NCBI GenBank assembly: GCA_037501455.1
Contig: CM074858.1
Coordinates: forward strand, 78,094,501-78,158,500
Direction of reading: 5' to 3'
DNA length: 64,000 nucleotides
DNA from: Lantana camara
Lineage: Eukaryota; Streptophyta; Magnoliopsida; Lamiales; Verbenaceae
Shown here: piece after piece, positions 10,538 through 22,224 of the stretch
Position numbering within the stretch: the stretch's first letter is position 1
Layout of the letters: every line of letters begins with the position of its first letter
Notes under the pieces: model-generated
What the model saw: the letters and a program-made list of their open reading frames with translations, nothing else
Told to the model about the DNA's origin: nothing
The model's database searches: none
Program-made: the position numbers and the translations under genes

Positions 10538-11461
10538 ATGGCAACCAAAAACCCTCTTGTATCGATCCTCGAGTCAAACAAGTTGACTGGTCCCAACTAC
10601 TCTGATTGGCTGAGGAATCTAAAAATCATTTTAGATTCTGAGAAGAAAACTTATGTTCTCTTCGAAGGGGAGCCCAGTCCCGAAGGGGAGGCTCCCACTC
10701 GGGCCGAGCGGGATGCGATTCTGAAGTGGAAGGATGATAATCTCCAAGCCCGTTGCCTTATGTTGGCTAACATGTCTCCGGACTTGCAAAGACAACATGA
10801 GGCCATGGAATTTGCTTGGGAGATTTACGACCACTTAGAGCAACTTTACCGCCCTCATGAACGTGTTACAAGGTATAACACATCAAAGGAATTGTTCCAC
10901 TTAACAATGAGGGAAGGTTCAAGTGTACATGAATATGGACTCAAGTTTCTTGCCCTTACTGAGAAACTTGCTTCCATGGACATGCCACTGAAAGATGAGC
11001 TTTCAGTGGATTTGTTGCTAGCTTCGCTCCCACCATCATTCAACCCATTTGTCCTTAACTTCAACATGAATCATGCTGTTGCTACTGTAGCTGAGCTGAT
11101 TAGTAAGCTTGTGACTGCTGAAAGTACGATCAAGAAGGAAAATAAGGTTTTGATGGTGAATGCTCCATCTTCCTCTTCTGGGCCTTCTAAAGGTAAGGGC
11201 AAGAAAGCCCAAAAGAAGAAGAAGAAACCCCTTAGGCCCACTGGTGGCATTTCGAAGGGGAAGGCCCAAAAGAAGAAGCGTGATCAGAAAGAGGATGTTT
11301 GCTTCCATTGTGGCAAAGCGGGACATTGGAGGAGAAACTGCCCAGAGTACAAGGCTACTCTAAAGAAAGGTATCTTTCTCGTTGAAGTAAATCTTTCTAT
11401 TAATTCTAGTTCTTGGGTACTTGATACCGGTTGTGGAACTCATATCTGTAATGATGTATAG
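10538..11461 (+). pseudogene. Copia gag, zinc knuckle and protease start (element C)
   Basis: The frame opens at ATG 10538 with MATKNPLVSILESNKLTGPNY, a typical plant copia gag start. The gag domain covers about residues 15-195, followed by a lysine-rich linker (about 205-250). A single CCHC zinc knuckle, CFHCGKAGHWRRNC, begins at residue 255 and is the RNA-binding part of nucleocapsid. The aspartic protease starts with LDTGCGTHICND, catalytic Asp at about residue 296. A TAG at 11459-11461 ends this part just after the active site; the same frame continues in the next entry. Gag itself looks complete, so capsid could still be made. Confidence 0.93.
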
Positions 11462-12868
11462 ATGCTAAGTGAAGTCCAACAACTCAAAGAAGGAGAATGT
11501 GTCTTGAAGATCGGCGATGGCTCAAACGTTGAAGCTCGAGCTTTAGGCACAATTAGATTAGATTTAGGTAGTTTTGAGTTAGTATTAAATAAAGTCCTTT
11601 ATGTACCGAGCATTATTCGTAATATAATTTCAGTTCCAATATTAGATTGTGAAGGTTATGAAACTTATATTAAGAATGGTAAATACTTTATCAAACGGAA
11701 CAACTCTTCCGTTCATATCGGTACTCTAAGTAATGGACTTTACCTAACTCAAAATATCAATATTATGAATATACAACGAGAAACAAAGCGTAAGAGAGAT
11801 GACAAAGTTTCAGCTCCCTTATGGCACGCTAGATTAGGACACATTTCCAAGAACAGAATTAGCAAGATAAACACTTTAGGATTATTCTCTGAAAATGATC
11901 TCAAAGAGTTGACTTCTTGCGAATCCTGTCTCAAAGGAAAGATGTCCAAAGTTCCTTTTAAAGGAACTGTGGAGCGTGCCACTGAGGTTTTGGATTTGAT
12001 CCATACTGATGTTTGTGGACCGCTTAGTGTAAGCACTAGAAACAATCATCAGTACTTCATAACCTTTACTGATGACTTTAGTCGGTATGGTTATGTATAC
12101 TTAATGAAGTATAAATCTGAAGCTTTTGAAAAATTCTTAGAATTTCAAAAGGAGGTTGAGAACGAAACTGGTCACAAGATCAAAGCACTTCGATCTGATC
12201 GAGGAGGCGAGTACCTTAGTGAAGAATTCCTTAATCATCTCAAAGATAATGGGATTATCTCTCAGTAGACTCCTCCGGGAACTCCTCAGCTTAATGGAGT
12301 TTCTGAGAGAAGGAATCGAACCCTACTTGATATGGTTCGTTCCATGATGAGTTTCACTAACTTATCACCTTCTTTCTGGGGTTATGCCCTAGAAAGTGCA
12401 GCAAAGATTCTGAATCTAGTTCCCTCTAAGTCAGTCCCCAAAACGCCCTATGAAATGTGGCATGGTAAAATCCCTAGTTACTCTTACTTAAGAATTTGGG
12501 GTTGTCCTGCTTACGTGAAGAGGACAGTGGGAGATAAGTTAGAATCTCGTTCTAACTTATGCTACTTTGTAGGTTATCCCAAGGAATCCATAGGATACTA
12601 CTTCTATGATCAATCTGAGCAAAAGGTGTTTGTTTCCAGAAATGCCACTTTTCTTGAGGAACCGTTCCTTAAAGAAAAGAAAGGAAAGATCATAGAATTA
12701 GAAGAAGTACAAAGTAACCCCACGCCACCCACTGAAGAAACGTCCCACTCTGATCAACCACAACCAATCACGAATTTCGATACGCATGTAAACCCTCCTC
12801 TAACGCGTTCTGAACGCACTCCTAGACAGCCGGAGAGATGGTATGGATTCTTCCACGAAATCTCTTAA
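11462..12868 (+). pseudogene. Copia protease end and integrase (element C)
   Basis: Same frame as the gag entry. The rest of the protease leads to the GAG-pre-integrase zinc-binding region (LWHARLGHIS ... CESCLKGKMS, an HHCC pattern). The integrase core follows, with HTDVCGPL and ALRSDRGGEYLSEEF supplying the two catalytic Asp residues. A TAG at 12266-12268 separates these from the catalytic Glu in GVSERRNRTLLDM, so no complete D-D-E core can be translated. The C-terminal integrase region (WGCPAYVKR, FVGYP) is recognisable up to a TAA at 12866-12868. Integrase would insert element cDNA into chromosomes. Confidence 0.93.
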
Positions 12869-14458
12869 AAGGATAATGATCCTTTAACGTATGAGGAGGC
12901 ACTTTCAGATTCTGACTCTGAACAGTGGATAGTAGCCATGAAATCCGAAATGGACTCCATGAACTCCAACCAAGTTTGGACCTTGGTAGATTTGCCTGAT
13001 GGGGTCAAACCCATAGGTTACAAATGGATCTTTAAGAGAAAGCTTGGAGTTGATGGAAGCATTGCAGCCTACAAAGCAAGACTGGTTGCAAAAGGATTCA
13101 CTCAAAGACCCGACGTGGACTTTGACGAAACCTTTTCACCAGTTGCAATGCAAAAGTCCATTCGAATCATGCTTGCCATTGCTGCATATTATGACTATGA
13201 GATATGGCAAATGGATGTGAAAACTACCTTTCTCAATGGTGACATTGACAAAGACATTTATATGCAACAACCCATAGGTTTCACATTCAGTGAGAGTGAG
13301 CAAAAGGTTTGCAAACTCCAAAGATCAATCTATGGATTGAAACAGGCTTCTAGGAATTGGAACATTCGATTTGATGAATCGGTCAAAGCGTTTGGCTTCA
13401 TCCAAATTTCGAATGAATCATGTGTGTATAGAAAGGAATTGGAGACCTCAGTGCAATTCTTAGTACTTTAGGTTGATGACATCCTTCTCATTGGGAATTC
13501 GAAGGATGACATGAAAGTGACTAAGTTATGGTTATCGAACCAATTCGAGATGAAAGATCTTGGTGATGCGTCCTATATCCTTGGAATTAAAGTCTATAGA
13601 GATAGATCTAGAAGGTTAATAGGACTGTCACAGTCGATGTACATTGACAAAGTATTGAAGAGATTCAATATGGAGTCGGCAAAGGTTAAGAACCTTCCTG
13701 TGAGTGTAGGAACATGTCTTTCAAAGAAGATGTGTCCTAAGACTAACCTTGAGAAGGAGAGAATGACTCATACACCTTATGGGTCAGCAATAGGTAGCAT
13801 AATCTATGCAATGTTATGTACTCGACCGGATGTGGCTTATGCACTTAGTGTGACAAGTCGTTTCCAATCGGACCCTGGAGATGGTCACTGGGCTGCAGTG
13901 AAGAATATTCTTAAGTACTTGAAAAGTACTAAAGATTTATTCTTAGTTTACGGAGGTCAGAAAGATCTTACTGTCGAAGGATACTGCGATGCAAGATTTG
14001 CATCAGACTTAGATGATTTTAAGTTAATGTCACGATACATTTTCTGCCTAAACGGCGGAGCAGTGAGTTGGAAGAGTTCCAAGCAAACAACCACTGCAGA
14101 TTCGACCACTGAGGCCGAATACTTAGCTGCAAATGATGCAGCAAAGGAAGGTGTTTGGATTAGAAACTTCATTCAAGAGTTGAATGTTGTTCCTAGCATG
14201 AAAGACCCCATTACTGTGTTTTGTGACAACACTGGGGCGGTTGCTCAAGCAAGAGAACCAAGATCTCACCAACGGACCAAGCACATTATGAGGAAGTATC
14301 ACCTAATCCGTGATATTATCAAAAGAGGAGATGTGCTAATTGAGAGGGTCACATCAGCAGAGAACGTGGCAGATCAACTTACTAAACCCCTTAGTCGAGA
14401 AGCTTTCCAAGGTCATCTTCAGAAGATGGGACTAAGAGTAGCTTTAGAATGGCTTTGA
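12869..14458 (+). pseudogene. Copia reverse transcriptase and RNase H (element C)
   Basis: Same frame again. RT motifs are clear: QVWTLVDLPDGVKPIGYKWIFK, YKARLVAKGFTQ, the first catalytic Asp in WQMDVKTTFLNG, and IYGLKQASRNWN. A TAG at 13469-13471 replaces the residue directly before V-D-D of the active site, so RT stops at its catalytic centre. Beyond it are the RT thumb and RNase H (VEGYCDARFASD, TTEAEYLAANDA, CDNTGAVAQA, KHIMRKYHLIRD, VADQLTKPL). The natural stop is TGA at 14456-14458. RT and RNase H copy element RNA into DNA in the particle; this copy would need enzymes in trans. Confidence 0.94.
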
Positions 14459-14460
14459 CG

Positions 14461-14473
14461 GGCAAGTGGGAGA
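14461..14473 (+). other. Polypurine tract of element C
   Basis: GGCAAGTGGGAGA lies two bases after the pol stop codon and one base before the 3' LTR, where the plus-strand primer is expected. Confidence 0.8.
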
Positions 14474-15621
14474 TTGTTAGGAATAGTGCCGTAAAAGCCG
14501 ATTGTATATCCGCTTTGTGCTTTTCCTTATTGTAATCACAGACAATCTTTGAATAAAATAATGAATTGAGGCAACACTTCTTTATATGCTCTTGTTTAGT
14601 ATGCGGTTACTTTAGCTGTGCATGTATGAGAACTCCCCTAATCCTGATGACTTTAGGACTCTACCATTTAGGTGAAATGGTTCATGAAACGAGCCCTATA
14701 TCACATAAGTCATGATTAGTAAAATACTCCAAGCCGATGAGTCCTACAGACAGTGGGAGTGTCAACCTGACTCCTCTAAGGCTTGCTTGTGGGATCACGC
14801 CCTTAAGAAGGACCACCTTGTTTCATAGAGGTGCAAAGTGTATAGTTGATACGTACGTGATACATGAGGGTGCTTACTTTAATAAGTAAGTTCACTGAGG
14901 TGCCCCGTGTGAGAACATTCCTAAATGGGAAAGGAAGTTTCTATTTCAGGAAATGGAAACTTCCAGATTAGGAAATATCTCACGAGTCATTGATGTGATT
15001 AATTGATCCTTAGACTTGAGGTTCCTTGTCACTTTATGAGTTAACTCTGTAGTCTTAGGTATAAGCTTTAAAGGGTGTCGCCTTAGACAACTGATTTAAG
15101 GCTTATGATGGGGCTGCACAAGTGATTCATGAAAGTGAATGAGAATCAAGAAAGGACCTACACTTGCATTTGCAAGGTGATCTCTTATTGTGTAAGTCAT
15201 TCATATGCCATATGGAGTCCTTGGCCAAGGCAGTAGATCAAGACATCAAGAAAAGGGTTTCTTGGATTGAGATCAAATGGATATGAAATGCACTTAGCTT
15301 TAAGGCCGGATTATTAGGGTTCCGATTATTCCCTTGCCCTAGATCTTGGTTGAGAGATAGTAAGTAGGAGGATTGTATCCCACATGAATCAATGACTTAA
15401 AGGTTCTGTCGAATCCGAACATTCCAATTCAGCTAGGGGTTAAACACCTGTTGCTAGACTATGGTCGTTTAATCTGTGGACTGATTAATTAATTAGTGAA
15501 TTAATTAATTAGGGTCACTGCTAATTGAATTGAGAACCTAGAGGGTCACACACAACAACTTGGTTACATGAGTTGAGGCTTTAAAATGATTAAACGAGTT
15601 AATCGGGCCAAGAGGGTTCCA

Positions 15622-15689
15622 CACGTGTGAAATCACACGTGTGGCTCACGTGAGTGACACGTGTCACTGTGACACGTGTCACACACGTG
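15622..15689. promoter_or_regulatory. Six CACGTG palindromes, 3' LTR of C
   Basis: The array of the 5' LTR is preserved, with all six CACGTG words and the same spacing. In this position it could act on sequence downstream of the element. Confidence 0.75.
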
Positions 15690-16038
15690 TGAATATATAT
15701 ATATTATATATATATATGTATTAAATAATTAAATGTGTTAATTATTTAATAGACTTTGGTTTAATTTTGAATTAAAAAGAAAGTCTTATTTTGGAGAAAA
15801 TAATCTAGTTAATTAATTACGAATTAATTAATTAGATAAAAATAAGTTATTTATTTTATAATAAATAAAGTATAAAATTATTCAAAAATAGTTTGGATAT
15901 TTTTAGCTCTCTTAAAAGTTGACTTGAATTAGAATTCAAAGTCAAAGTTGGAAAATACTTGATGATCAAGTAATAGGAGAGAGAGGAACCAAATCCTTGT
16001 CCAACAAGGAATAGGTTCGGCCGTCCCTCTCTCTTTCC

Positions 16039-16046
16039 TATATATA
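16039..16046 (+). promoter_or_regulatory. TATA box in the 3' LTR of C
   Basis: TATATATA followed by the same GGGGAGC/GCTCCCC hairpin as in the 5' LTR. Confidence 0.65.
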
Positions 16047-16434
16047 GGGGAGCTCATGCTCCCCTTTAGAGCTAATTGACAATTCTTTTGGTTCATGTGT
16101 TGAACTCCTTCCTTTCTCCAAGATCAAATAAACCCTAGGTTAAGCCAAAACACTAAGTAGAGAACTAACATCCTTACTAGTTAGATTGTGATCAAGTTGG
16201 TGGACTTTCTCTAGAGACTTCAAGTTAGAAGTTTGAAGATTCGAGCTTTACCAAGGAGAGGGGATCAAGCCGCGAGAAGAGCGTTCTTGGGTGGCTTGAA
16301 ACGCTTCAAGAAAGAATATAAGAAAAGTAAGTTTTCTATCTTTACGAATTTGGTTACACGATTGCGAGTCCTAGATCCGTTTGTTGGGAAAATTTTTTTA
16401 AATTCCGCTGCTATCTGATTCGTGTTTTCCAACA

Positions 16435-16439
16435 ACCCT
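16435..16439. repeat. Target site duplication of element C, right (ACCCT)
   Basis: Exact repeat of 6298-6302; gag of element B resumes in the same reading frame across the pair. Confidence 0.95.
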
Positions 16440-16604
16440 TTCCTGTAGCCTCTGATCAATCAATCCCACTACTGCATTCATAAAATCCCGAGGCTGTGCC
16501 TGAGCAGGTGGAGGAGGAGGTGGTGATCCCTCATGGCGATGGTGCCGGCGATGATGATGCCTGTGTCTCGGGGATCGGTCACGAGAGTGTCTATCATGAT
16601 CCAT
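16440..16604 (-). pseudogene. gag N-terminus of element B (split by C)
   Basis: The minus frame from ATG at 16604 begins with a basic, His/Arg/Asp-rich segment, then a proline run and DFMNAVVGLIDQRLQER, matching gag of elements L and M (DFLNSMVQLIDQRLRDY). It stops at the duplication left by element C; the remaining gag codons are at 6302 and below. Confidence 0.88.
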
Positions 16605-16838
16605 CCTGAAATCAGATCACTACACATGCCTGGTTGGATTAATACATGCAAATGTGTGCATATAATTCAATGATATCAATAAACACACCTTCAAGAAGGG
16701 TCACATAGCTCAAGTAATGCAAAGATTCAAGTAAATCAAGTAATTCAATGAAATGCAGACTCTCAATTATCAAGTAATCCTATGCCGTGCGACCTAGACT
16801 GACTTGACACGACTCGAGAACCTCGGTTTTGCAACCGG

Positions 16839-16850
16839 GCTCTGATACCA
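16839..16850 (-). other. Primer binding site of element B (tRNA-iMet)
   Basis: The plus strand reads GCTCTGATACCA, eight bases from the inner end of the LTR. Confidence 0.9.
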
Positions 16851-16858
16851 CCTGTAGA

Positions 16859-19506
16859 TGTAGCACCCTAACCCCCAGGGCACTACATCCCCCGCACTAT
16901 AGCCTCGATCCACGTATGAAATGGAAAATCCTTACATAAACCAAAACTATAGCGAACGGGTGACAATAAAAATGACGAGCTAGGTGGGACACTCCCCAAC
17001 ATAAATAAAGCACAACATGAATTCACAAGCGGAAGTAATAACTCAAATATACATATAGGTACCATATTTATCGAATAGATACGTATAGGTACCAACTTAA
17101 CTATCAATACATTATCATCTCTTAATAATATACATACTCAGGTATTCAAAATGTACTAGCAACGATCATAACGTGAGATACCAAAAAAGTGCTATACATG
17201 AAGGTACAATACTAGACCCGTGAGAATGCAAAAACTCGACCGGACACCCGCCTAGAACGACCAAGCGCTCAAGTACCTGAAAAGTGAAGTATCAGTCTAC
17301 CGAAGACTGAGTGAGGGGCAATAAATATATAACACACATCACATGCAAGTTGTAGCCTCGGGTGAAGACTTTGGAAGTGAAATAGATATAGTTCAAGAAA
17401 CTCGTTCTTTACCCGAGATTACAACTAATCATTTTAACAGTTTAACTTGATCATTTCATGAACATGTGACCCCGGCGAGCAGGGGCGATTCTCCAACCTT
17501 TACACCAAACGTGACAATACGTACTTGCTTTATCAATTCAATACATGATCATACAATTCCATTTAGTGCTCACATAGACAGTTTCATGCTTGAAATCATG
17601 CAATAACCCCAGGATAACCAGACATGCCGGATTAATCCCCAGTCTCCTTCTTCCTCCGGGTGATAGTGAGTTTGCAAGGCTTAACTATCCACGACATGTT
17701 GTGTGTAGGGGACATGACCCCCTAGACACGGAACTCCTTCCACCACTAATCTCCTAGAGGCTTCGGGGGTGATCCCAACGATGTGAGGATAATTTAGGAG
17801 TTACCCGTCAGCCCTTGCTTTCCCGGTTGGCTCAAGAATTACCCTCGGGTCCCACGTGCAATCATGTACTCGCCAAAATTGCTTGAAAATCATGACAATC
17901 ATTGCTTGCATGCTTGAAACATTTATAATTTGGAAAATGTTTATATATATAATAGGTTTTGGTCAAAAAGGACATAAAGATTATAGGGTTCGATTTACCT
18001 AAAACAAAACCTCACCTTTTCTTACAAAATATGACAAGGATATACTCTACAGAGCCTGCTCCCCATCCAAAACCTGGTGACTTGTGCAAACACGACGTGT
18101 ATACGTGAGACATGACCTAAAATGGACCAAATATGACGAACGATGGAAATGTATCGAGATGACGAGGAAAATGTAATGTGGCATGATAACATGTTGTTTC
18201 AATACATATTAGCACATATAATAGCAATTCGGGGTCAAAGAAGTCGTCGGATCGAGGGGCTAAAAACGTAATTTTATGCAGAAACTTTTGTTCTGCAATC
18301 CAGGTTGGAACGGCCGTTCCGGACCCCTTTGAAAAATGGGAACGGTCGTTCCCATGAATTCCCAAAACGCGCCAACGACTTCTATTTTAAAAATGCGCCT
18401 TAGCTGGGAACGGCCCTTCCGGCGCAAGGCCAAAATGGGAGCCGCCGTTCCCATGCTCAGCCGCCTTGTTTTAGTTTAAAAGAGGGGAACGCCCGTTCCC
18501 ACAATGCCTTGAGGTTGGGAACGGACGTTCCCTGTTTCTGCAACTTACAGAAGCAGAGCAAAACAGGGAAGGCTCTCGGCAATGAGCAACAAAGCAACAA
18601 AAATTCCACTTTCAATCAACAAAGTTAGGATTTTCTGGTAATATGATGCATATGTGCTCAAGAAATGATATCATAACACTTAAACACTCAAAGCATGAAA
18701 TATTATCAAGAATTCCAAGTTTCCAAGCTCATGCTCACTTTGATCAATCAAGTTTAATTTCTCAACAAATTCATGCACGAATCATGCCATAATTCATGCT
18801 ATGATCATATAATCACACTTTGCTCAACAAATAATCCACCAAGTCCATGATTCATAAACCCTAGCTAAACCAAATATGATCAACATCACCAATTCATGCA
18901 ACCTAACCTTGAAATGGAAAGGAATGAAGAACATAGATGATGATGATGATGATCTCCCCAAAACTTGGCAAATTTCTTGATGAAATAGATGAAATCCCTT
19001 CTTCCCTTTTTTCTTCCTTGGAACCGAGAGCGAGGGAGATGAATATGTTGGAAATTTTTGGATAAAATGAACAAGCAAGAAGCTTGGAGATGCTATAACG
19101 TAAAACCCATTTTTGAAATGTGTGAAATGTGCTAATTTGCCAATTAATCCCTTAATTTGTGAATTTATGCAATCAAGTAGGCAACCATTTGAATTAGGCA
19201 CATTCAAGCCCTTGAAATTCATGCAATTAAGTCCCTAGAGTTTCAAGAATTATCCAACTAGGGACCATTTGGTAATTTGAAATACTCTCGGTAATTGTTT
19301 CATGCAAGAAATATTTTCCGTGTCACGAAATACTATTTTCAATGATATGAATTCAAATAATTTATATAAACAATGTTTCATGAATTTTTATAAAAATATG
19401 AATGCCACGTAAGAATATATTTTGAAATTAAAGAATTAAAATAAATCCTACGCTCAAAACGCACACGTGGCGTGCTTACCTGTTCATCCGGAACCGAGGC
19501 ATTACA
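16859..19506 (-). repeat. 5' LTR of element B (2648 bp)
   Basis: On the minus strand it begins TGTAATGCCTCGG and ends GGGTGCTACA. It contains GCGAACGG at 16952-16959, six dyad repeats at 18307-18532, and a splice-donor-like TTTCAAGGTTAGG near 18907. The solo LTR D (28436) is the same family but lacks ~570 bp. No gene; short frames inside are not supported. Confidence 0.9.
18307..18532. repeat. Six palindromic GGGAACGGNCGTTCCC units (LTR of B)
   Basis: Units start at about 18307, 18338, 18416, 18437, 18484 and 18517, each a near-perfect dyad with consensus GGGAACGG(C/T)CGTTCCC. Spacers are unrelated. The same six-unit array is in D and N. Confidence 0.85.
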
Positions 19507-20867
19507 TAAAACTTCTCATATCACGTTAACTCGGTGGTACTCGCCGAATCCGAGTGAATCCCCTTCCAAGGGATACTTCCATGAAGTCTCGATCTCTCAC
19601 TTTGACACCAGGGGTCTTCTCTCTTCAAGCCATGATGAAGCTCTCAAAGTCTCGTCGGAAAACCGTGCTGTGAGAAGAGGGTCAACTCGTTAAAACGAGC
19701 AACCACTCGAATCTCAACAAACCGGACACTAAGTCCTTAGCCATTGGCTCCCACTTCTATATAGAATTCAGAAGTTGTTGGAGGAACTACCAATTCTTGA
19801 TGCTCGGTCTTCAATCGACGGCGTATTAGATATTGCTACACGAAGTTCGTGATATCTTTTCTTATGCCAATACATCAATATTGGTTCTTTAAATCCTCGA
19901 ACCAAGAGTAGGATTGTTCTCATGACCTTGCACTACCAGAGATGTAACTACACTCTTCCGAAAGCCACACGCAACCAAAGACTTCCTCAGTGCTTTGATT
20001 GTAACAGAGCAGTTTTGAGTACCCTCAGATAAGCAAAGCCCGTACCAAAGGCAACTATCTTCAAACATCTCTTCCCACTCAAACCGTGCCTCTTCCTTGT
20101 AGTTCATGTCAACGGGATGGCCGTCTATAGAAAGACGAATCTCCTGTCGAATCCCGATAACACTAGAGACTTATTCTTTGAGGCAATTCTCGTTTCTTCT
20201 ACCCGGACACGTAGTCAATAATACCCTTGCAGAAACCACACTTGGCGCCAACCACAAAACTCTGAAGGAGAACAAACAACTCTCGAAGCAAGTGAAGGTT
20301 ATTTATCTTCCATGGTTAACCTATGCAGCTTACGGTATTTTATACTCATTTAAGGCCCATCTTCTTCTTAGATAGGGCTAGAGCACTCCACGAAGAAGTA
20401 CTCGAACAGATGAAACCTCCTTCTAAGAGCTTATCGAACTACGCCTTAAACTCCAACAACCAAACTGAAGCCATCAGGTTGGGAATCTTCGACAAGATTC
20501 AACTCCGGGATAAAGATCACGACTTAATGTGCCTGTCGGGTGGTAACGAATTCCAATCTTCAAGGAAACATCAAGAGAGTCATACTTCGTTCTTCGTCTC
20601 TTCAAGCTTGGCTTGATCCCTTGGTTGATCCAAAGGTAAGCCACGTAGCTTGTCGCACCGTCCCGGAATAACCAACTGCCACACGAAGGATACAACCGGG
20701 TTAGCCTTCCCAATTACCCGAAAATATCATTGGGCCCCGAACGGACCTCCTAAAAGTAACCACCAACTCGACACAACACTCGAACAACCAACCCACACCT
20801 GAGGTAACTTCGTACCTCGACAAGGCGTCTTCAAGCAAAACCACCGGGCAAGCTCGACCCTCACAAC
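19507..20867 (-). other. Unassigned internal region of element F
   Basis: About 1.36 kb between the protease remnant and the LTR of B. I see no RT, RNase H or integrase motif in any frame, only open frames under 100 codons. It may be badly decayed pol or the non-coding body of a non-autonomous element. Confidence 0.5.
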
Positions 20868-21065
20868 TCACCAAACACTCGGGCACTCTACCTTACCAAA
20901 CTCTCTCCAAGAAGAGAGTTTACACAAGAGAGAGAAAACCACAATGCAAACAACAAACAAGTAAGAAGAAGCAACGAAGGAAGAAAGGTAACACGTAAGT
21001 GGGTTTCCCCGAGATAAAGTATACACGTATGAGATGCCCTGAATGTTTCGTGTACCTTTCACCAT
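20868..21065 (-). pseudogene. Protease-start remnant of element F
   Basis: A 65-codon frame begins MVKGTRNIQGIS, which aligns with the protease start of H (VQGTINIHGIS), then turns hydrophobic (YLSSFVASSYLFVVCIVVFSLL). It is one frame away from the end of gag. H has a similar C/T-rich stretch after the same point. It is probably shifted protease text, not a real membrane segment. Confidence 0.5.
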
Positions 21066-22002
21066 GTTGTAGTGTCGAACTCGGCATCAAATTCTTCATC
21101 TTCGCTTTCTTTAACTCGGACTTGACTCGGAGTCTTGGAACCATGGTTCTTCGAAGGTCTCGGATTCTTGGTCTTCGAGTAACCACTCACTAAGTGTCCT
21201 AACTCTCCACAATTAAAGCATCTACCCGACTTCCTTCGATAAACTTCTTCCATATGATTTGGAAATTGACAATACGGACATTGAATCATTTTCGGTAGGG
21301 AAGGCATCAAATACATCTTCGGTGATCGAAGCTTCTTCTTCTTCTTGGTGTCATTGACATCTTCGAATTCTTGAGATTTCCTTTGTGATATGGGTGTCTT
21401 GCTTGAACTCGAACTCGATCCTTGTCCTTGTCCCACATAGGAAGTGTGAGACTCTACCCGTTGGTTATCCATTTCCACTTGAACCGCTTTTCTTATTTCC
21501 TCGGACCATTCAAGCACCGGTGAAGCTCGAAAAGCATGTTGAGATTCATCTCTGCGACCTTGTATATAGCTTCGGACGTTAGGGCAATCTTTGTTGGATC
21601 CCGATATGTCAAGTTCCAATATGGGATCATCCATCTTCTTCAATTCTTGTTCAAGATCCAAGAATTCTTGAAGTCTTCTTACCATCACACTTGGAGGAAT
21701 GTATTTGTAGAAAAATTCTCGAATGAATTTCTTCCAAGTGAGTTCTTCTCTGGACTCTTCAAATCTTGATCTTACTTCCTCCAACTATTTTGAAGCTCTC
21801 AGGAAGTGCACTTCATCTTTTCTTGCGAGGTCCCCGGATAATTTTCTCAAATCCAAAAAATATTGGATAGCCATTCTTCGGCCTTGATATCATCACCTCC
21901 AAACCACTTCGGCGGATCAAAATCTTCGAACTTCTTATATACTAAAGATACTTGCTTCTCTTCTCCTTCTTTCGATGACACATGTTGATATGGAGATGCC
22001 AT
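21059..22002 (-). pseudogene. gag of element F, degraded
   Basis: The minus frame opens at ATG 22002 (MASPYQHVSSKEG, then FEDFDPPKWFGGDDIKAEEWL). Stops and frameshifts disrupt it near 21885-21780. From 21784 it is open for 241 codons: KKFIREFFYKYIPP, RRLQEFLDLEQ, a Ser-rich linker and a KKKKK stretch. Two zinc knuckles follow, but the last Cys of each is Tyr (CPYCQFPNHMEEVY and CFNCGELGHLVSGY), so neither can hold zinc normally. TGT to TAT changes fit decay of methylated cytosine. Related to gag of H. Confidence 0.8.
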
Positions 22003-22204
22003 CCTGAAATAAGGATACAATTCCAAGAAATATCGATGCGTGCGGGGTTTAGTGCATGTTTATGTGAACAATTAATGCAACTAATACGAATAATCCAATT
22101 ATTTCACGTAAATGTGAGAGTGAATGCAAACAAGCACATAATCCTAAGCCGAAATACCTAAATAGACCCTACACGACACTAGAGCTCCGGTTTTGCAACC
22201 AAGA

Positions 22205-22216
22205 GCTCTGATACCA
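22205..22216 (-). other. Primer binding site of element F (tRNA-iMet)
   Basis: GCTCTGATACCA on the plus strand, eight bases from the LTR. Confidence 0.9.
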
Positions 22217-22224
22217 CTTTAAGA

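Larger units (their letters stand above)
6303..16434 (+). mobile_element. Element C: complete Ty1/copia LTR retrotransposon (10.1 kb)
   Basis: Two near-identical LTRs (6303-8260 and 14475-16434) with TG...CA ends flank a tRNA-iMet primer site, a 2.3 kb leader, gag-pol in copia order (gag, protease, integrase, RT, RNase H) and a polypurine tract. A perfect 5-bp duplication ACCCT surrounds it. By eye the LTRs differ at roughly 20-25 positions of ~1960 (about 1 %), so insertion was recent; small indels occur in the TA run. Gag-pol is one frame with four stops, so the copy cannot make its own full polyprotein. It interrupts gag of element B. The copia lineage is not assigned. Confidence 0.97.
14475..16434 (+). 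repeat. 3' LTR of element C (1960 bp)
   Basis: About 99 % identical by eye to 6303-8260. It ends TTTTCCAACA before the ACCCT duplication. No gene inside. Confidence 0.97.
4962..19506 (-). mobile_element. Element B: Ty3/gypsy, minus, interrupted by A and C
   Basis: B runs on the minus strand from its LTR (19506-16859) through the primer site (16850-16839), a ~235 bp leader without a gene, and gag from 16604. Copia element C (6303-16434) splits gag. Gag and protease then continue at 6302-4962, where element A interrupts them. Gag and protease are close to those of elements L and M, so B belongs to or near the same chromovirus (Tekay/Del-like) group. B is itself inserted in element F; its first flanking bases are TAAAA (19507-19511). 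Confidence 0.85.

Noticed and set aside
14475..16434. Second independent copia insertion
   Set aside because: The primer site, polypurine tract and shared ACCCT duplication show that this is the 3' LTR of element C.
18307..18532. CRISPR-like array of short repeats
   Set aside because: Repeats are dyads with irregular short spacers in a plant LTR; no cas genes and no prokaryotic context.
20868..21065. Hydrophobic segment as an env-like transmembrane protein in F (and in H at 40140-40250)
   Set aside because: It begins inside protease text and results from frame slips in C/T-rich sequence; no signal peptide or upstream ectodomain.
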